Shown: positions 33,626 to 42,581 of the stretch, in pieces | How the letters are laid out: each line of letters starts with the position of its first letter | How positions within the stretch are numbered: position 1 is the stretch's first letter | Assembly (NCBI GenBank): GCA_945273735.1 | Contig: CALYPJ010000009.1 | Span: 1-46,700 of the forward strand | DNA: 46,700 nt | Source of the DNA: an uncultured Lactobacillaceae bacterium | GTDB lineage: Bacteria > Bacillota > Bacilli > Lactobacillales > Lactobacillaceae | Direction of reading: 5' to 3' | Program-made: the position numbers and the translations under genes | Notes under the pieces: model-generated | Database searches by the model: none | What the model saw: only the letters and a program-made list of their open reading frames with translations | Told to the model about the DNA's origin: nothing

Positions 33626-34051
33626 ATGTTGAAAATTGAAACTTCTACCGGAGCTGTAGTTTACCGTTATAAGCAAGGAATTCTGGAATATTTACTCGAG
33701 CAAAGTGCCACCTCACATTTTTGGGGTTTTCCCAAAGGCCATGTAGAAAACGGCGAAACTTATCTTCAAGCTGCCCAACGTGAGATTTGGGAAGAAACTG
33801 GACTTAAAGTTCAAGTTGATAATACAAACTTTCAAGTAATTGATAAATATCCGTTAGCTAATGGTAATCAAAAACAAACTATTCTTTATCTTGCAGAAGT
33901 TAAAGGGGATCCTCATTTAATAAAACAAGATAGTGAAGTAAGCCATTTAGATTGGTTCAATTTCCCTGATGCATGGACCACTTTAACTTATGATTCATTA
34001 AAAAATATTTTAAAAAAAGCTAATACTTTTTTAACCATCAATCAAAGATAA
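33626..34051 (+). CDS. Nudix hydrolase, probably diadenosine-tetraphosphatase type
   Basis: This 141-residue protein has a complete Nudix box, GHVENGETYLQAAQREIWEE followed by TGL (Gx5Ex7REUxEExGU, about residues 38-60). The N-terminus (TSTGAVVYRY) and the preceding HFWGFPKGHVE match asymmetrical Ap4A hydrolases that clear stress dinucleotides. The substrate remains a family-level inference. GGAGG lies five bases before ATG. It is monocistronic, with a terminator after it. Confidence 0.92.
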   Translation: MLKIETSTGAVVYRYKQGILEYLLEQSATSHFWGFPKGHVENGETYLQAAQREIWEETGLKVQVDNTNFQVIDKYPLANGNQKQTILYLAEVKGDPHLIKQDSEVSHLDWFNFPDAWTTLTYDSLKNILKKANTFLTINQR

Positions 34052-34059
34052 TTAATTTT

Positions 34060-34087
34060 CCTAGATCAAACTGATCTAGGTTTTTTT
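34060..34087 (+). terminator. Terminator of the Nudix gene
   Basis: CCTAGATCA-AAC-TGATCTAGG is followed by seven Ts. Confidence 0.9.
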
Positions 34088-34198
34088 ATTGTTAAATGCA
34101 TTTTAAAGGAGAGTCAATTTTTTTTAGTTTTATTGCATCTAACTTAGAATAAAAATTTAAATTCCAAATAATTTTTTTAAAAATGGGTTTAATAAATA

Positions 34199-34227
34199 TT
34201 GATTTTTCAGTATTTACGGGCTATGAT
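34199..34227 (+). promoter_or_regulatory. Promoter of the siderophore-type ABC operon
   Basis: TTGATT (34199-34204) and TATGAT (34222-34227) have a 17-base spacer, giving a leader of about 75 nt to the first ATG. Confidence 0.5.
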
Positions 34228-34252
34228 TCTTTTAAGGATAAATATCAGTAAT

Positions 34253-34267
34253 TTAGAATGATTCTTT
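34253..34267 (+). promoter_or_regulatory. Fur/PerR-type 7-1-7 palindrome
   Basis: TTAGAAT-G-ATTCTTT is a near-perfect 7-1-7 inverted repeat resembling Fur-family boxes (TGATAATnATTATCA, TTATAATnATTATAA). It lies downstream of the likely transcription start. The half ATGATTCTTTT also occurs at 34223-34233 over the -10, as a direct repeat 35 bases away. Iron-dependent repression is the natural reading. Confidence 0.5.
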
Positions 34268-34308
34268 TCTGATTTTTATCCAACTAAATTACATAAAGAA
34301 GGAGATTA

Positions 34309-35256
34309 ATGAAAAAAATTGTTTGGGCACTAATTTTAATTGTTTTAATCTGGGGTTCCCTTTTCGCCGGGGCAAGTCCAATTTCGCTCAAACAATTAGT
34401 TAATGGAAATTCTCAACAACAACTAATTTTTTTAACTACTCGAATTCCCAGGACAATTAGTTTAATCATTGCCGGGGCAACACTTAGTATTTGTGGCTTA
34501 ATCATGCAACACCTTACCCAAAATAAATTTGTATCGCCAGGAAGTGCCGGAACAACTGATAGTGCCCGCTTAGGAATTGTTATTGTTATGCTTTTCTTTC
34601 CAAATGCGCCTTTATTATTCCGTTCTTTTATCGCATTCCTATTTGCATTTATGGGAACAATTCTATTTATTTACCTAATCAATTTTTTAGCAGCCAAAAA
34701 TAAACTAATGATTCCTTTAATTGGAGTAATGTTTGGAAATATTTTTGGTTCAATTGCCACTTTTTTTGCTTATCAATTCAATTTAATTCAAAATATGACT
34801 TCGTGGCTTCAAGGCAACTTTTCTACCGTAATGAAAGGCAATTATGAACTAATTTACTTAACCCTACCATTATTATTAATCACTTATCTTTTAGCTTACC
34901 AGTTCACTATTGTAGGAATGGGTGAAGATATCACTAAGAATTTAGGTCTTAATTATCAATTTATTCAACTAATTGGTTTAGCGATAGTAGCTTTAGCTAA
35001 TACTTTAATTTTAATCATGGTTGGCAATATTCCGTTTTTAGGCATAATTATTCCCAATCTGATATCAATTCATTATCGTGATTACATTAAAAATACGCTA
35101 TTACTAACCGCAACTACTGGGAGTGCTTTTCTATTAATTTGTGATATCATTGCCCGATCAATAATTGCTCCTTATGAAGTTCCAGTAAGTGTAGTTGTAG
35201 GAATCCTCGGAAGTTTGATTTTCTTAAGTTTATTACTGCGAAAGGAACCTTTATGA
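34309..35256 (+). CDS. Siderophore-type iron ABC transporter, permease 1 (FecCD family)
   Basis: This 315-residue permease has eight to nine membrane segments. The FecCD signature TRIPRTISLIIAGATLSICG (about 43-62) is present, as is FVSPGSAGTTDSARLG. GNIPFLGIIIPN is the ATPase-coupling loop. The order permease-permease-ATPase-binding protein equals Bacillus yclNOPQ (petrobactin) and the Fat/Ceu systems, so a catecholate or related siderophore is the likely substrate. AAGGAG precedes ATG. It overlaps the second permease by ATGA. Confidence 0.93.
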   Translation: MKKIVWALILIVLIWGSLFAGASPISLKQLVNGNSQQQLIFLTTRIPRTISLIIAGATLSICGLIMQHLTQNKFVSPGSAGTTDSARLGIVIVMLFFPNAPLLFRSFIAFLFAFMGTILFIYLINFLAAKNKLMIPLIGVMFGNIFGSIATFFAYQFNLIQNMTSWLQGNFSTVMKGNYELIYLTLPLLLITYLLAYQFTIVGMGEDITKNLGLNYQFIQLIGLAIVALANTLILIMVGNIPFLGIIIPNLISIHYRDYIKNTLLLTATTGSAFLLICDIIARSIIAPYEVPVSVVVGILGSLIFLSLLLRKEPL

Positions 35257-36218
35257 AAAAGCTGATTCGCTCCTTTCCACTGAAAGTCATAGCTTTATTA
35301 ATTCTTGTAATAGTTAGTTGCATTTTATTTCTCACTTATCAAACTTATGGTAATTGGGATTTTGCTTTAAGTTTACGGAGTGGCAAATTGATTGCTTTTG
35401 TTTTAGTTGGGATTGCAACTTCTTTTGCAACTATTACTTTTCAAACATTAACTCATAATCAATTTTTAACCCCCAATATTTTGGGCTTGGATTCACTTTA
35501 CACTTTAGTGCAAACAACGATATTCTTCTTTTTTAATGGAAAACAATTACTAGGTAGCGAGTCAGTTGCAACTTTTTTACTGACAATTGCGATCATGGTA
35601 ATTTTTAGTGTTTTATTAGCCAATTTTTTGCTACGCAAAGGACAAAATAATCTATTTTTATTGTTAATGGTCGGAATTATCTTAGCCACATTACTCAATA
35701 GCATCACTACCTTTTTACAAGTAGCGATGAATCCCAACGAATTTGATGCTTTGCAAACTAAATTATTTGCTAGTTTTAATAACATCAATTCCCAATATTT
35801 TCCAATTGCGGCAATTATTATTTTGATTTTGGTTATTTTCTTATGGTTTAAAAGTTTAACTTTAGATGTATTACATCTTGGAGATGATCAAGCAACCAAC
35901 TTAGGAATTAACATTCCTTCATTACAATTTAGTTTATTAGTTGTTATTAGCAGTTTAATTGGAGTTTCTACAGCTTTAGTAGGCCCAATTACTTTTCTGG
36001 GATTTATTGTCGCCAATATAAGCTATCACTTTATTGGAACTTACCATCATCGCCAACTTTTTATAGGGGGAAGTTTAATTGCCATTTTTTTATTAATATT
36101 TGGTGAATTCATCGTAGAACAAGTTTTTAAATTAAACACTCCCTTAAGTAGTGTTATTGAATTCACTGGTGGGATTTATTTCATTGGTAAAGTTATTTAT
36201 GAAAGGAAAAACGGTTGA
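35253..36218 (+). CDS. Siderophore-type iron ABC transporter, permease 2 (FecCD family)
   Basis: This 321-residue permease is the partner of the preceding gene. It has about nine membrane segments, HNQFLTPNILGLDSLYTLVQ and the coupling loop GPITFLGFIVANISYHFIG. LHLGDDQATNLGI is the conserved LG...A..LG stretch of FecCD permeases. The start overlaps permease 1 (ATGA) and the end overlaps the ATPase (TTGA). The two permeases would form a heterodimer. Confidence 0.93.
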   Translation: MKKLIRSFPLKVIALLILVIVSCILFLTYQTYGNWDFALSLRSGKLIAFVLVGIATSFATITFQTLTHNQFLTPNILGLDSLYTLVQTTIFFFFNGKQLLGSESVATFLLTIAIMVIFSVLLANFLLRKGQNNLFLLLMVGIILATLLNSITTFLQVAMNPNEFDALQTKLFASFNNINSQYFPIAAIIILILVIFLWFKSLTLDVLHLGDDQATNLGINIPSLQFSLLVVISSLIGVSTALVGPITFLGFIVANISYHFIGTYHHRQLFIGGSLIAIFLLIFGEFIVEQVFKLNTPLSSVIEFTGGIYFIGKVIYERKNG

Positions 36219-36973
36219 TTAAACTAACTGATCTTTCCAAAAAATATGGAGTAAAAAAAGTAGTTTCCAAAGTAAATCTCTCTTTAACTACGAATAAATT
36301 AACTGCGATTATTGGTCCTAATGGCGCTGGTAAAAGTACTCTTTTAGCAATGATTAGTCGCTTAGTTCCCTCTGATACGGGAGAAATATTTTTAGATCAT
36401 CAATCGCTAAAAACCTGGAAGCAAAATTCATTAGCAAAAAAATTATCCCTCCTCAAGCAAGCAAGTAGCTTTGAATTGAAAATTACCGTCAAAGAACTCG
36501 TCGAATTTGGACGATTTCCTTATAGTAAAGGTCATCTAACGGAAGTAGACCATCAGAAAGTAAACCAAGCACTTGCTATTTTAGGTTTGAAAGATTTAGT
36601 TAATGAAGATATCTCCACGCTATCTGGAGGTCAGCTTCAACGGGCCTATATTGCTTTAGTTTTAGCCCAAGATACTGACTATATTTTATTAGATGAGCCA
36701 TTAAATAATTTAGATATGAAATATGAAGTTCAAATTATGAAAACTTTACGCTACTTAGTTAAAGAATTAGGTAAAACCATTATTATTGTGATTCATGATC
36801 TTAACTTTGCAGCTTCTTACGCCGATGAAATTATTGCAATGAAAAATGGAAAAATTTTCAAGTCTGGCCTTACTAATAAAATTATTGATGAAAAGGTCTT
36901 ATCTAAATTGTATGAAATTCCAATTCAAATTCAAAATATTTCAGGAAAACCATTTTGTTTATATTTTAATTAA
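36215..36973 (+). CDS. Siderophore-type iron ABC transporter, ATPase
   Basis: This 252-residue ATPase has Walker A GPNGAGKST, the Q-loop near LLKQAS, signature LSGGQLQRAYIALV, Walker B YILLDEPLNNLD and the H-loop IHDLNFAASYAD. It starts with TTG at 36215, seven bases after AAAGGA and overlapping the permease stop codon. It is of the FecE/FepC class, powering uptake through the two FecCD permeases. Confidence 0.94.
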   Translation: MIKLTDLSKKYGVKKVVSKVNLSLTTNKLTAIIGPNGAGKSTLLAMISRLVPSDTGEIFLDHQSLKTWKQNSLAKKLSLLKQASSFELKITVKELVEFGRFPYSKGHLTEVDHQKVNQALAILGLKDLVNEDISTLSGGQLQRAYIALVLAQDTDYILLDEPLNNLDMKYEVQIMKTLRYLVKELGKTIIIVIHDLNFAASYADEIIAMKNGKIFKSGLTNKIIDEKVLSKLYEIPIQIQNISGKPFCLYFN

Positions 36974-36997
36974 TTACTTATATTTTAAGGAGTGAAA

Positions 36998-37960
36998 ATG
37001 AAAAAAAAATTATTCAATATCATTATTGTTGCTATAGGAGCATTATTTTTCTTTACTGCCTGCGACAATAGTAAAAAGTCTACTAGTTCATCGGTTAAAA
37101 AAAATAGTTCAAAAGAAAAAGTTATGATTACTGTTAAGGATACTAATGGTAGTATTAAAGTTCCAAAAAATCCAAAAAAGGTTGTTGTTTTTGATAATGG
37201 ATCCCTGGACACAATTGATGCCTTAGATAAAGGTAAGGTCATCGCTGGAGCCCCAACCAAAAATTTACCAAAATATTTAGCTAAATACCAAAATGTAGCT
37301 TCCGCTGGCGGTATTATGGAACCGGATTTAGAAAAAGTAAATCAAATAAAACCCGATTTGATTATTATTGCCGGAAGACAACAAAGATTTAAACAAAAAT
37401 TAAGTAAAATTGCACCCACAATGTTTATGCAAGTAAATGATCAAGATCCTTGGAATTCAACCAAGCAAAATATTCGGACTTTAGGCAAAATTTTTAATGC
37501 TGAAGCTAAAGCTAATCAAGAAATTAAAAAACTAGAGAAAGACATTGTAAGTTTAAAAAACAAGGCTATTGCTAGCAAAAAGAAAGCACTTATTGCCCTA
37601 ATTAATGAAGGTCAAATTTCAGTTTATGGTTCAAAATCGCGATTTGGTATTATTCACGATACTTTTGGTTTTACACAAGTTGATGCTCATATCAAAACTT
37701 CAATTCACGGACAAAGCGTTTCTTATGAATACGTTATGAACAAAAATCCTGATATTTTATTTATTGTTGATCGAACTAAAGCTATTGGTGGTGATGATTC
37801 TAAAAATCAAGTTCTCCAAAATGATTTAATTAAACAAACTTCAGCTGGCAAAAATCATCAAGTGATTTCTTTAGATGCTGATGTTTGGTATTTAAGTGGT
37901 GGTGGTTTAGAATCTACTGCCAAAATGATTAAAAATGTTAATCGAGTTTTTGAAAAATAA
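36998..37960 (+). CDS. Siderophore-binding lipoprotein of the ABC importer
   Basis: This 320-residue lipoprotein has a signal with lipobox FTAC (Cys22) after a hydrophobic stretch, then a Ser/Lys-rich linker. The periplasmic-binding-protein class III fold has VVVFDNGSLDTIDALDKGK and IMEPDLEKVNQIKPDLIII, typical of the YclQ/FatB/CeuE group. I start at ATG 36998, because AAGGAG is well spaced to it; GTG at 36992 overlaps that site. It is the last gene of the operon, followed by a strong terminator. Confidence 0.93.
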   Translation: MKKKLFNIIIVAIGALFFFTACDNSKKSTSSSVKKNSSKEKVMITVKDTNGSIKVPKNPKKVVVFDNGSLDTIDALDKGKVIAGAPTKNLPKYLAKYQNVASAGGIMEPDLEKVNQIKPDLIIIAGRQQRFKQKLSKIAPTMFMQVNDQDPWNSTKQNIRTLGKIFNAEAKANQEIKKLEKDIVSLKNKAIASKKKALIALINEGQISVYGSKSRFGIIHDTFGFTQVDAHIKTSIHGQSVSYEYVMNKNPDILFIVDRTKAIGGDDSKNQVLQNDLIKQTSAGKNHQVISLDADVWYLSGGGLESTAKMIKNVNRVFEK

Positions 37961-37974
37961 TTTTTAAAAATAAT

Positions 37975-38010
37975 AAAAGAGCTTAATGCAACAAATTAAG
38001 CTCTTTTTTA
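37975..38010. terminator. Bidirectional terminator between the iron importer and the Bce module
   Basis: AAAAGAGCTTAAT-GCAACAA-ATTAAGCTCTTTT has flanking A and T runs and serves both converging operons. Confidence 0.9.
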
Positions 38011-38019
38011 TTCAGAATT

Positions 38020-40002
38020 TTAATCAAAGAAAGAGTTATTTAAACGGCGATATTTAATAACTATATGGTAGTAAACACCACTTGTTAAATGATCAATTGC
38101 AATATAAATTAAAGAAAATAATCCCAATACCACCAAATTAATTACCAATAATAATTGCGGCTTATTAACACCAAACGATTTAAAAAATGCATTTATCAAG
38201 GGAAAAGCAAAAAATAGGTGAACTGTTGCCGTAAATAAAGGCAAATAAAACATAATTAAAAGTTGACGTTTAATTGTCTTTTTTATCTCAAAGTTAGCTA
38301 AGCCAACTCGCCGCAAAGTAGCATATCGTTTTGCATCAGCATATCCTTCACTTAACTGTTTAAAATAAAGGATCAATAAAGTTATTATCACAAAAGATAA
38401 ACTTAATAGAATTCCCGCAATCAATAAATTACAAATAATAGGATAGAGAGTTAAATTACTAATTAGTAAACGAAAATTAATACTCTCTCGTTTTAATAGC
38501 AGTTTCATTTTTTTTTGTTGCCGATAACTACCCTTAACCGTCAAATAATGATATTCAGGTAAACTATATTTTATATTATTTTCTGGCGTTAATTCATTAG
38601 CTGCTTGGAGTAAAACTTTTTTATTCTTAAAAAATAAGTAAACTTCATTCTCTCGACAAGCCCAGTCCTTTTCTAAAGTTAATGGAAATTGTTTTAATCT
38701 TTTTTTAATATTAAATTTTTTATTTCCGATTTTTATCGTTGAGTATTGATAGTTATGCAAATTATATACTATAACATCTTTTGAACTTAAATTCTGTTTA
38801 TTATTCGGTAAAATTGCCAAATTAAAATTAACAACGCGATCTTTAGATGCCGATAACCATAATGAACTCAAGTTTAAATTAAGGGGTACGATTTGATTTT
38901 GAGAGATTTTCATAAAGCTAGTTTCAATGCTTTTGAGACTTTCATCCTTAATAATCTTAACACCAGATCTTTTAGCGCTTTTTTTAACTAAGGATATGCT
39001 GCTTGGGCCACCATTATAATTTGTGTAAACAATATCAGTTGGAATTTGTATTTTAATTAGTTGCTGATAGCTAAAAATAAGCATAGTTGTTGAAGAAATC
39101 GTGACTAAAGCCATTGTCATTAAAATAGCAATTGAGGCTAAACCTGCACCATTTTGTTTTAATCGCGTTAATAAATTACCTATGGCAATAAAATGTTGAG
39201 GTTGATAATAATAATTTCGCCATTTTTGCAATCCTTTCAAAATGAAAATACTCCCAGCAATATAAAGCAAGTAAGTTCCAATAATAACTAAAATGATGGA
39301 AATAAGGAAATTGCTCCATACTAGAATAGGCTGACGTGAAGTTAAAGCCAAAAAATAAGCAAACGCTAAACAGAATGTCCCTAAAATTAACAGCAACCAA
39401 CGATTCTTAGGCTTTTTACTATCAATACCATTCATTTTTATCATTTTTAATGGATGGTGACGCCAAAGCCAAAATAAATCATAAAATTCTAAAAAAGCGA
39501 AAATCATAGTAATTGCTATTGCTTCAACAAAAAAGGTAACAATTCTAAGGTGCCAAAAAATTTGGGTTTTTCCATTTAAAAGACGTACTAAAACCATATA
39601 CCCTAATTGAGAACAAAATAAACCAAATAAATTACCAAAAAATAAAATTAATATCCAACAAAAAAAGTTTTCACAAAATAGCATTTTGGCTAATTGAAAT
39701 TTTGAAAAACCAATTACTTGATAAAGTCCAAATTGAGAACCTCGCTGTTGAATAATAAAACTATGAGCATACCAGGCAACAATCCAAGTCATAATTATCA
39801 TAATTATTCCTGACATAGAAAAAATTCCATAAAAATCAAATGGTGACCGCCAGTTATAATCATTAATAAAATAAGTACTTCCTCCTAAATTTAACAAGAC
39901 TAAACTAATCATAAACAAAAAACTGTTAATTATTATAAAGGGTAAATAAAGGTGATAATTCTTTTTTAAATTATTGACCGCTAAAGAGGCATAAAATTTC
40001 AT
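38020..40002 (-). CDS. BceB-type ABC permease (FtsX-like), antimicrobial-peptide sensing and resistance
   Basis: This 660-residue permease has the ten-segment BceB layout: segments at about 15-40 and 55-75, a cluster from about 105 to 310, then a large extracellular loop (about 315-515) and three C-terminal segments. The FtsX core shows as QRGSQFGLYQVIGFSKFQLA and YADAKRYATLRRVGLANFEI. In Bce systems this protein both detoxifies lipid-II-cycle peptides (bacitracin, nisin and similar) and signals to the kinase. It is the last gene of the module, after its ATPase by ten bases. Confidence 0.9.
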   Translation of the reverse strand: MKFYASLAVNNLKKNYHLYLPFIIINSFLFMISLVLLNLGGSTYFINDYNWRSPFDFYGIFSMSGIIMIIMTWIVAWYAHSFIIQQRGSQFGLYQVIGFSKFQLAKMLFCENFFCWILILFFGNLFGLFCSQLGYMVLVRLLNGKTQIFWHLRIVTFFVEAIAITMIFAFLEFYDLFWLWRHHPLKMIKMNGIDSKKPKNRWLLLILGTFCLAFAYFLALTSRQPILVWSNFLISIILVIIGTYLLYIAGSIFILKGLQKWRNYYYQPQHFIAIGNLLTRLKQNGAGLASIAILMTMALVTISSTTMLIFSYQQLIKIQIPTDIVYTNYNGGPSSISLVKKSAKRSGVKIIKDESLKSIETSFMKISQNQIVPLNLNLSSLWLSASKDRVVNFNLAILPNNKQNLSSKDVIVYNLHNYQYSTIKIGNKKFNIKKRLKQFPLTLEKDWACRENEVYLFFKNKKVLLQAANELTPENNIKYSLPEYHYLTVKGSYRQQKKMKLLLKRESINFRLLISNLTLYPIICNLLIAGILLSLSFVIITLLILYFKQLSEGYADAKRYATLRRVGLANFEIKKTIKRQLLIMFYLPLFTATVHLFFAFPLINAFFKSFGVNKPQLLLVINLVVLGLFSLIYIAIDHLTSGVYYHIVIKYRRLNNSFFD

Positions 40003-40012
40003 TGGTTTGTTC

Positions 40013-40795
40013 CTAAAAATTATGTGGTTTAAATTTAGTTGTACTAAGTAAAGCTGTTAGCGTCTCACTGATTCGTTTTAAAAATTGCTGCTGACTCAAT
40101 GCGCCCCGATAAATCTGATGGAAAATTAACCCATCACGGATAAACAAAACACGCTTACTATGACTAGCAGTAACTGCACTATGAGTTACCATTAAAGTTG
40201 TTTGACCTGATTGATTGAGTTTTTCCAATAGACTTAACAATTGCTTTGAAGTCTTAGAATCCAAAGCTCCAGTAGGTTCATCAGCTAAAAGTAATTCTGG
40301 TTTAGTAATTAATGCTCTAGCTGCAGCAACCCGTTGTTGTTGTCCCCCGGATAATTCATAAGGCCGCTTAAACAATAAATCATTAAGCCCTAACTGTGGT
40401 GCCAAACTTGCTAAACGATGTTGCATTACCGATTTTGGAGTTTTTGCTAAAACTAATGGTAAAAAAATATTATCTTGAACATCAAAATTATCCAATAAGT
40501 CAAAATCTTGAAAGATAAAGCCTAAATGTTCTCGTCGAAATTTGGCACTCTTACCTTCACTAATTCGATTGAGATTCCAATTTTTTAACCAAATATCGCC
40601 GCTAGTTGGTTGATCTAAAGTAGCAATCAAATTTAAAAGTGTACTCTTCCCGGCTCCTGATTCACCCATAATTGCTACAAACTCACCCTTTTCAACCGAA
40701 AAAGTAATCCCTTGCAAAACTTTCTGGGAACGAATCTTAAAGTGACTGTAATAAATTTTCTGTACATTTTGTAACGATAATAAAGGTTTACTCAT
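40013..40795 (-). CDS. BceA-type ABC transporter ATPase
   Basis: This 260-residue ATPase of the MacB/LolD/BceA class has Walker A GESGAGKST, Q-loop FQDFDLLDNF, signature LSGGQQQRVAAARAL, Walker B LLLADEPTGALDSKTS and H-loop VTHS. It lies between kinase and permease, three bases after the kinase stop. It forms the sensing and resistance transporter with the downstream permease. Confidence 0.94.
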   Translation of the reverse strand: MSKPLLSLQNVQKIYYSHFKIRSQKVLQGITFSVEKGEFVAIMGESGAGKSTLLNLIATLDQPTSGDIWLKNWNLNRISEGKSAKFRREHLGFIFQDFDLLDNFDVQDNIFLPLVLAKTPKSVMQHRLASLAPQLGLNDLLFKRPYELSGGQQQRVAAARALITKPELLLADEPTGALDSKTSKQLLSLLEKLNQSGQTTLMVTHSAVTASHSKRVLFIRDGLIFHQIYRGALSQQQFLKRISETLTALLSTTKFKPHNF

Positions 40796-40798
40796 ATT

Positions 40799-41782
40799 TT
40801 ATTCCACATCCCAATGATTTTGAGGAAAAGATAAAGCAATTTGGGTGCCAACTCCTACTTTAGATTTAGCGGTTAATTTTAATCCTAATTTTTTAGCAAT
40901 TTCGTTACTCAAATATAAACCTAAACCACTAGCTTTTTGGTTTGTGCGTCCATTATAACCAGAATATCCTTGCTCAAATATTCGAGGTAAATCTTCAGGT
41001 AAAATTCCAATCCCACTATCAGCAAAAACAATTGCATTTCCTTGAGCGTAAACGGAAATTTTACCTTTATTAGTATATTTAATCGAATTGGTTAAAATTT
41101 GTTCAAAAATAAAACTTAACCATTGTGAATCACTAATTACCGTTGGTAAATCATTAATTTCTACTCTTAAATCTTTGGAAATAAATAAGCGAGCAAGGCC
41201 TCGAATAGTTTTTTTTACTAAAGGTTTTAGGGGCAATTTGGTTAACACTAAGTCATTATTAATATTGGTTAACTTTAAATAATTCAACATTACTTTTAAA
41301 TATCGATCAATTTGGGTAATTTCTATACGAGCTTGCTTATCGTCAAATGGTTTTACCTGCACTAAAAGATCCAATGCCGTTAGTGGCGTCTTAATCTGAT
41401 GGGTCCAAAGCTGCAAAGTTTCATAAGTCGTTGATTGCTGTTGAATTAATTTAGTTTGTAATTGTTTAATAGTTTGAGATTGTTTAATTAATAAACATTG
41501 ATAATTTTTAGATAAAGGATCTTTAGTTATCGGAAGTGAACTAAGTTCAATTTGGCCATGATAACTTGCTTTTTGATCTTTCAAATTTTTATCATGAAAA
41601 TAAAACCTTGTAAAATCGATTACAACAAAAATTATCCAGGGAAGAATACCCAAAAAAATTGTATTGTCAAAAATATCCCATGGTTTTACTAATAGGAATG
41701 TAACCAATGCCATTAAGCCCACAAAGCCCCCCGTAAGCAATAAAATTAAAAATCCCCGATTTTTTAAATAGTCTTTAACCAT
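40799..41782 (-). CDS. BceS-like intramembrane-sensing histidine kinase
   Basis: This is a 327-residue kinase. Two N-terminal membrane segments (about 11-33 and 42-62) with only a few residues between them mark the intramembrane-sensing class, which takes its signal from the Bce transporter. The H-box is LWTHQIKTPLTALDLL (His128), the N-box ILTNSIKYT, the G1 motif FADSGIGI and the G2 GLGLYLSNEIAKKLG. It overlaps the response regulator by eight bases. Confidence 0.93.
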   Translation of the reverse strand: MVKDYLKNRGFLILLLTGGFVGLMALVTFLLVKPWDIFDNTIFLGILPWIIFVVIDFTRFYFHDKNLKDQKASYHGQIELSSLPITKDPLSKNYQCLLIKQSQTIKQLQTKLIQQQSTTYETLQLWTHQIKTPLTALDLLVQVKPFDDKQARIEITQIDRYLKVMLNYLKLTNINNDLVLTKLPLKPLVKKTIRGLARLFISKDLRVEINDLPTVISDSQWLSFIFEQILTNSIKYTNKGKISVYAQGNAIVFADSGIGILPEDLPRIFEQGYSGYNGRTNQKASGLGLYLSNEIAKKLGLKLTAKSKVGVGTQIALSFPQNHWDVE

Positions 41783-42467
41783 GAATTTCCTCTAAAAATA
41801 AACGGTATCCCGAACCTTTAATTGTTACTAATTTTTCAGCCAACCCGATCGGGGCAATTTTTCTTCTTAAACGATTAATAGCCACCGACAACGCATTTTG
41901 ATCAATATAATCATCACTTTCCCATAAACGATTAATCATTTCATGTCTAGTAATTAATTCATTTGGATGTTCAAAAAGCAAACTTAAAAGTTTAGTTTCA
42001 ATGGGAGTTAGATTAATCAACTTTTGCTCATACCTAATTTGATGATCACTTATATCTAAAAGGTAATTGCCGCGTTGAATTTGAGTTTGAGCTACTTGAT
42101 ACTTATAAACTCGACGCATAACTCCTTGAACCTTGGCTAAAAGAACCGATAAATCAATTGGCTTGCCTAAAAAATCATCAGCACCTAAATTCATTGCAGT
42201 AATTAAATTAGGATCATCTCCTGCACTGGTTAAGAAAATTACCGGAACTTGGGAATTTTTACGAATTAATTCCAACCAATGAAAGCCACTATAGTAAGGT
42301 AATATTAAATCCATAATCACTAAATCGGGTTGATTATACTTAAAATCTCGATCTACTGCAGTTAAATGTGCTGCTAAAACTACTATATAATCACGTGCTT
42401 GTAAGAATTGCTTAATTGTTTTTTCAATTACTGGATCGTCTTCCACTATCATTATTTTGTTATGCAA
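41775..42467 (-). CDS. BceR-like response regulator (OmpR/PhoB family)
   Basis: This 230-residue regulator has a receiver domain with acidic Glu9-Asp10-Asp11, phospho-acceptor Asp53 (VIMDLILPYYSG) and the conserved Lys in FLGKPID. A winged-helix C-terminal domain follows (LTPIETKLLSLLFEHPNEL). The start is TTG at 42465-42467, five bases after GAGGAGG; the next ATG is 20 bases from that site. It is first in the four-gene regulator-kinase-ATPase-permease operon and has its own promoter. Confidence 0.94.
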   Translation of the reverse strand: MHNKIMIVEDDPVIEKTIKQFLQARDYIVVLAAHLTAVDRDFKYNQPDLVIMDLILPYYSGFHWLELIRKNSQVPVIFLTSAGDDPNLITAMNLGADDFLGKPIDLSVLLAKVQGVMRRVYKYQVAQTQIQRGNYLLDISDHQIRYEQKLINLTPIETKLLSLLFEHPNELITRHEMINRLWESDDYIDQNALSVAINRLRRKIAPIGLAEKLVTIKGSGYRLFLEEIHG

Positions 42468-42510
42468 ATTTACCTCCTCGTATTGAAGACGTTATTGTTT
42501 AATTACAAGT

Positions 42511-42539
42511 AGAATAGCGGAATCATTTCAAAATATCAA
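42511..42539 (-). promoter_or_regulatory. Promoter of the Bce module
   Basis: On the minus strand, -35 TTGATA (42534-42539) and -10 TATTCT (42511-42516) have a 17-base spacer. The -35 begins right where the T-run of the upstream terminator ends. Confidence 0.55.
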
Positions 42540-42564
42540 AAAAGAAACACTAAGTGTTTCTTTT
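42540..42564 (-). terminator. Terminator of the Mg2+ ATPase gene
   Basis: On the minus strand, AAAAGAAACAC-TTA-GTGTTTCTTTT ends in a T-run. It directly precedes the Bce promoter. Confidence 0.85.
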
Positions 42565-42581
42565 AAACGATAAATAATTAA

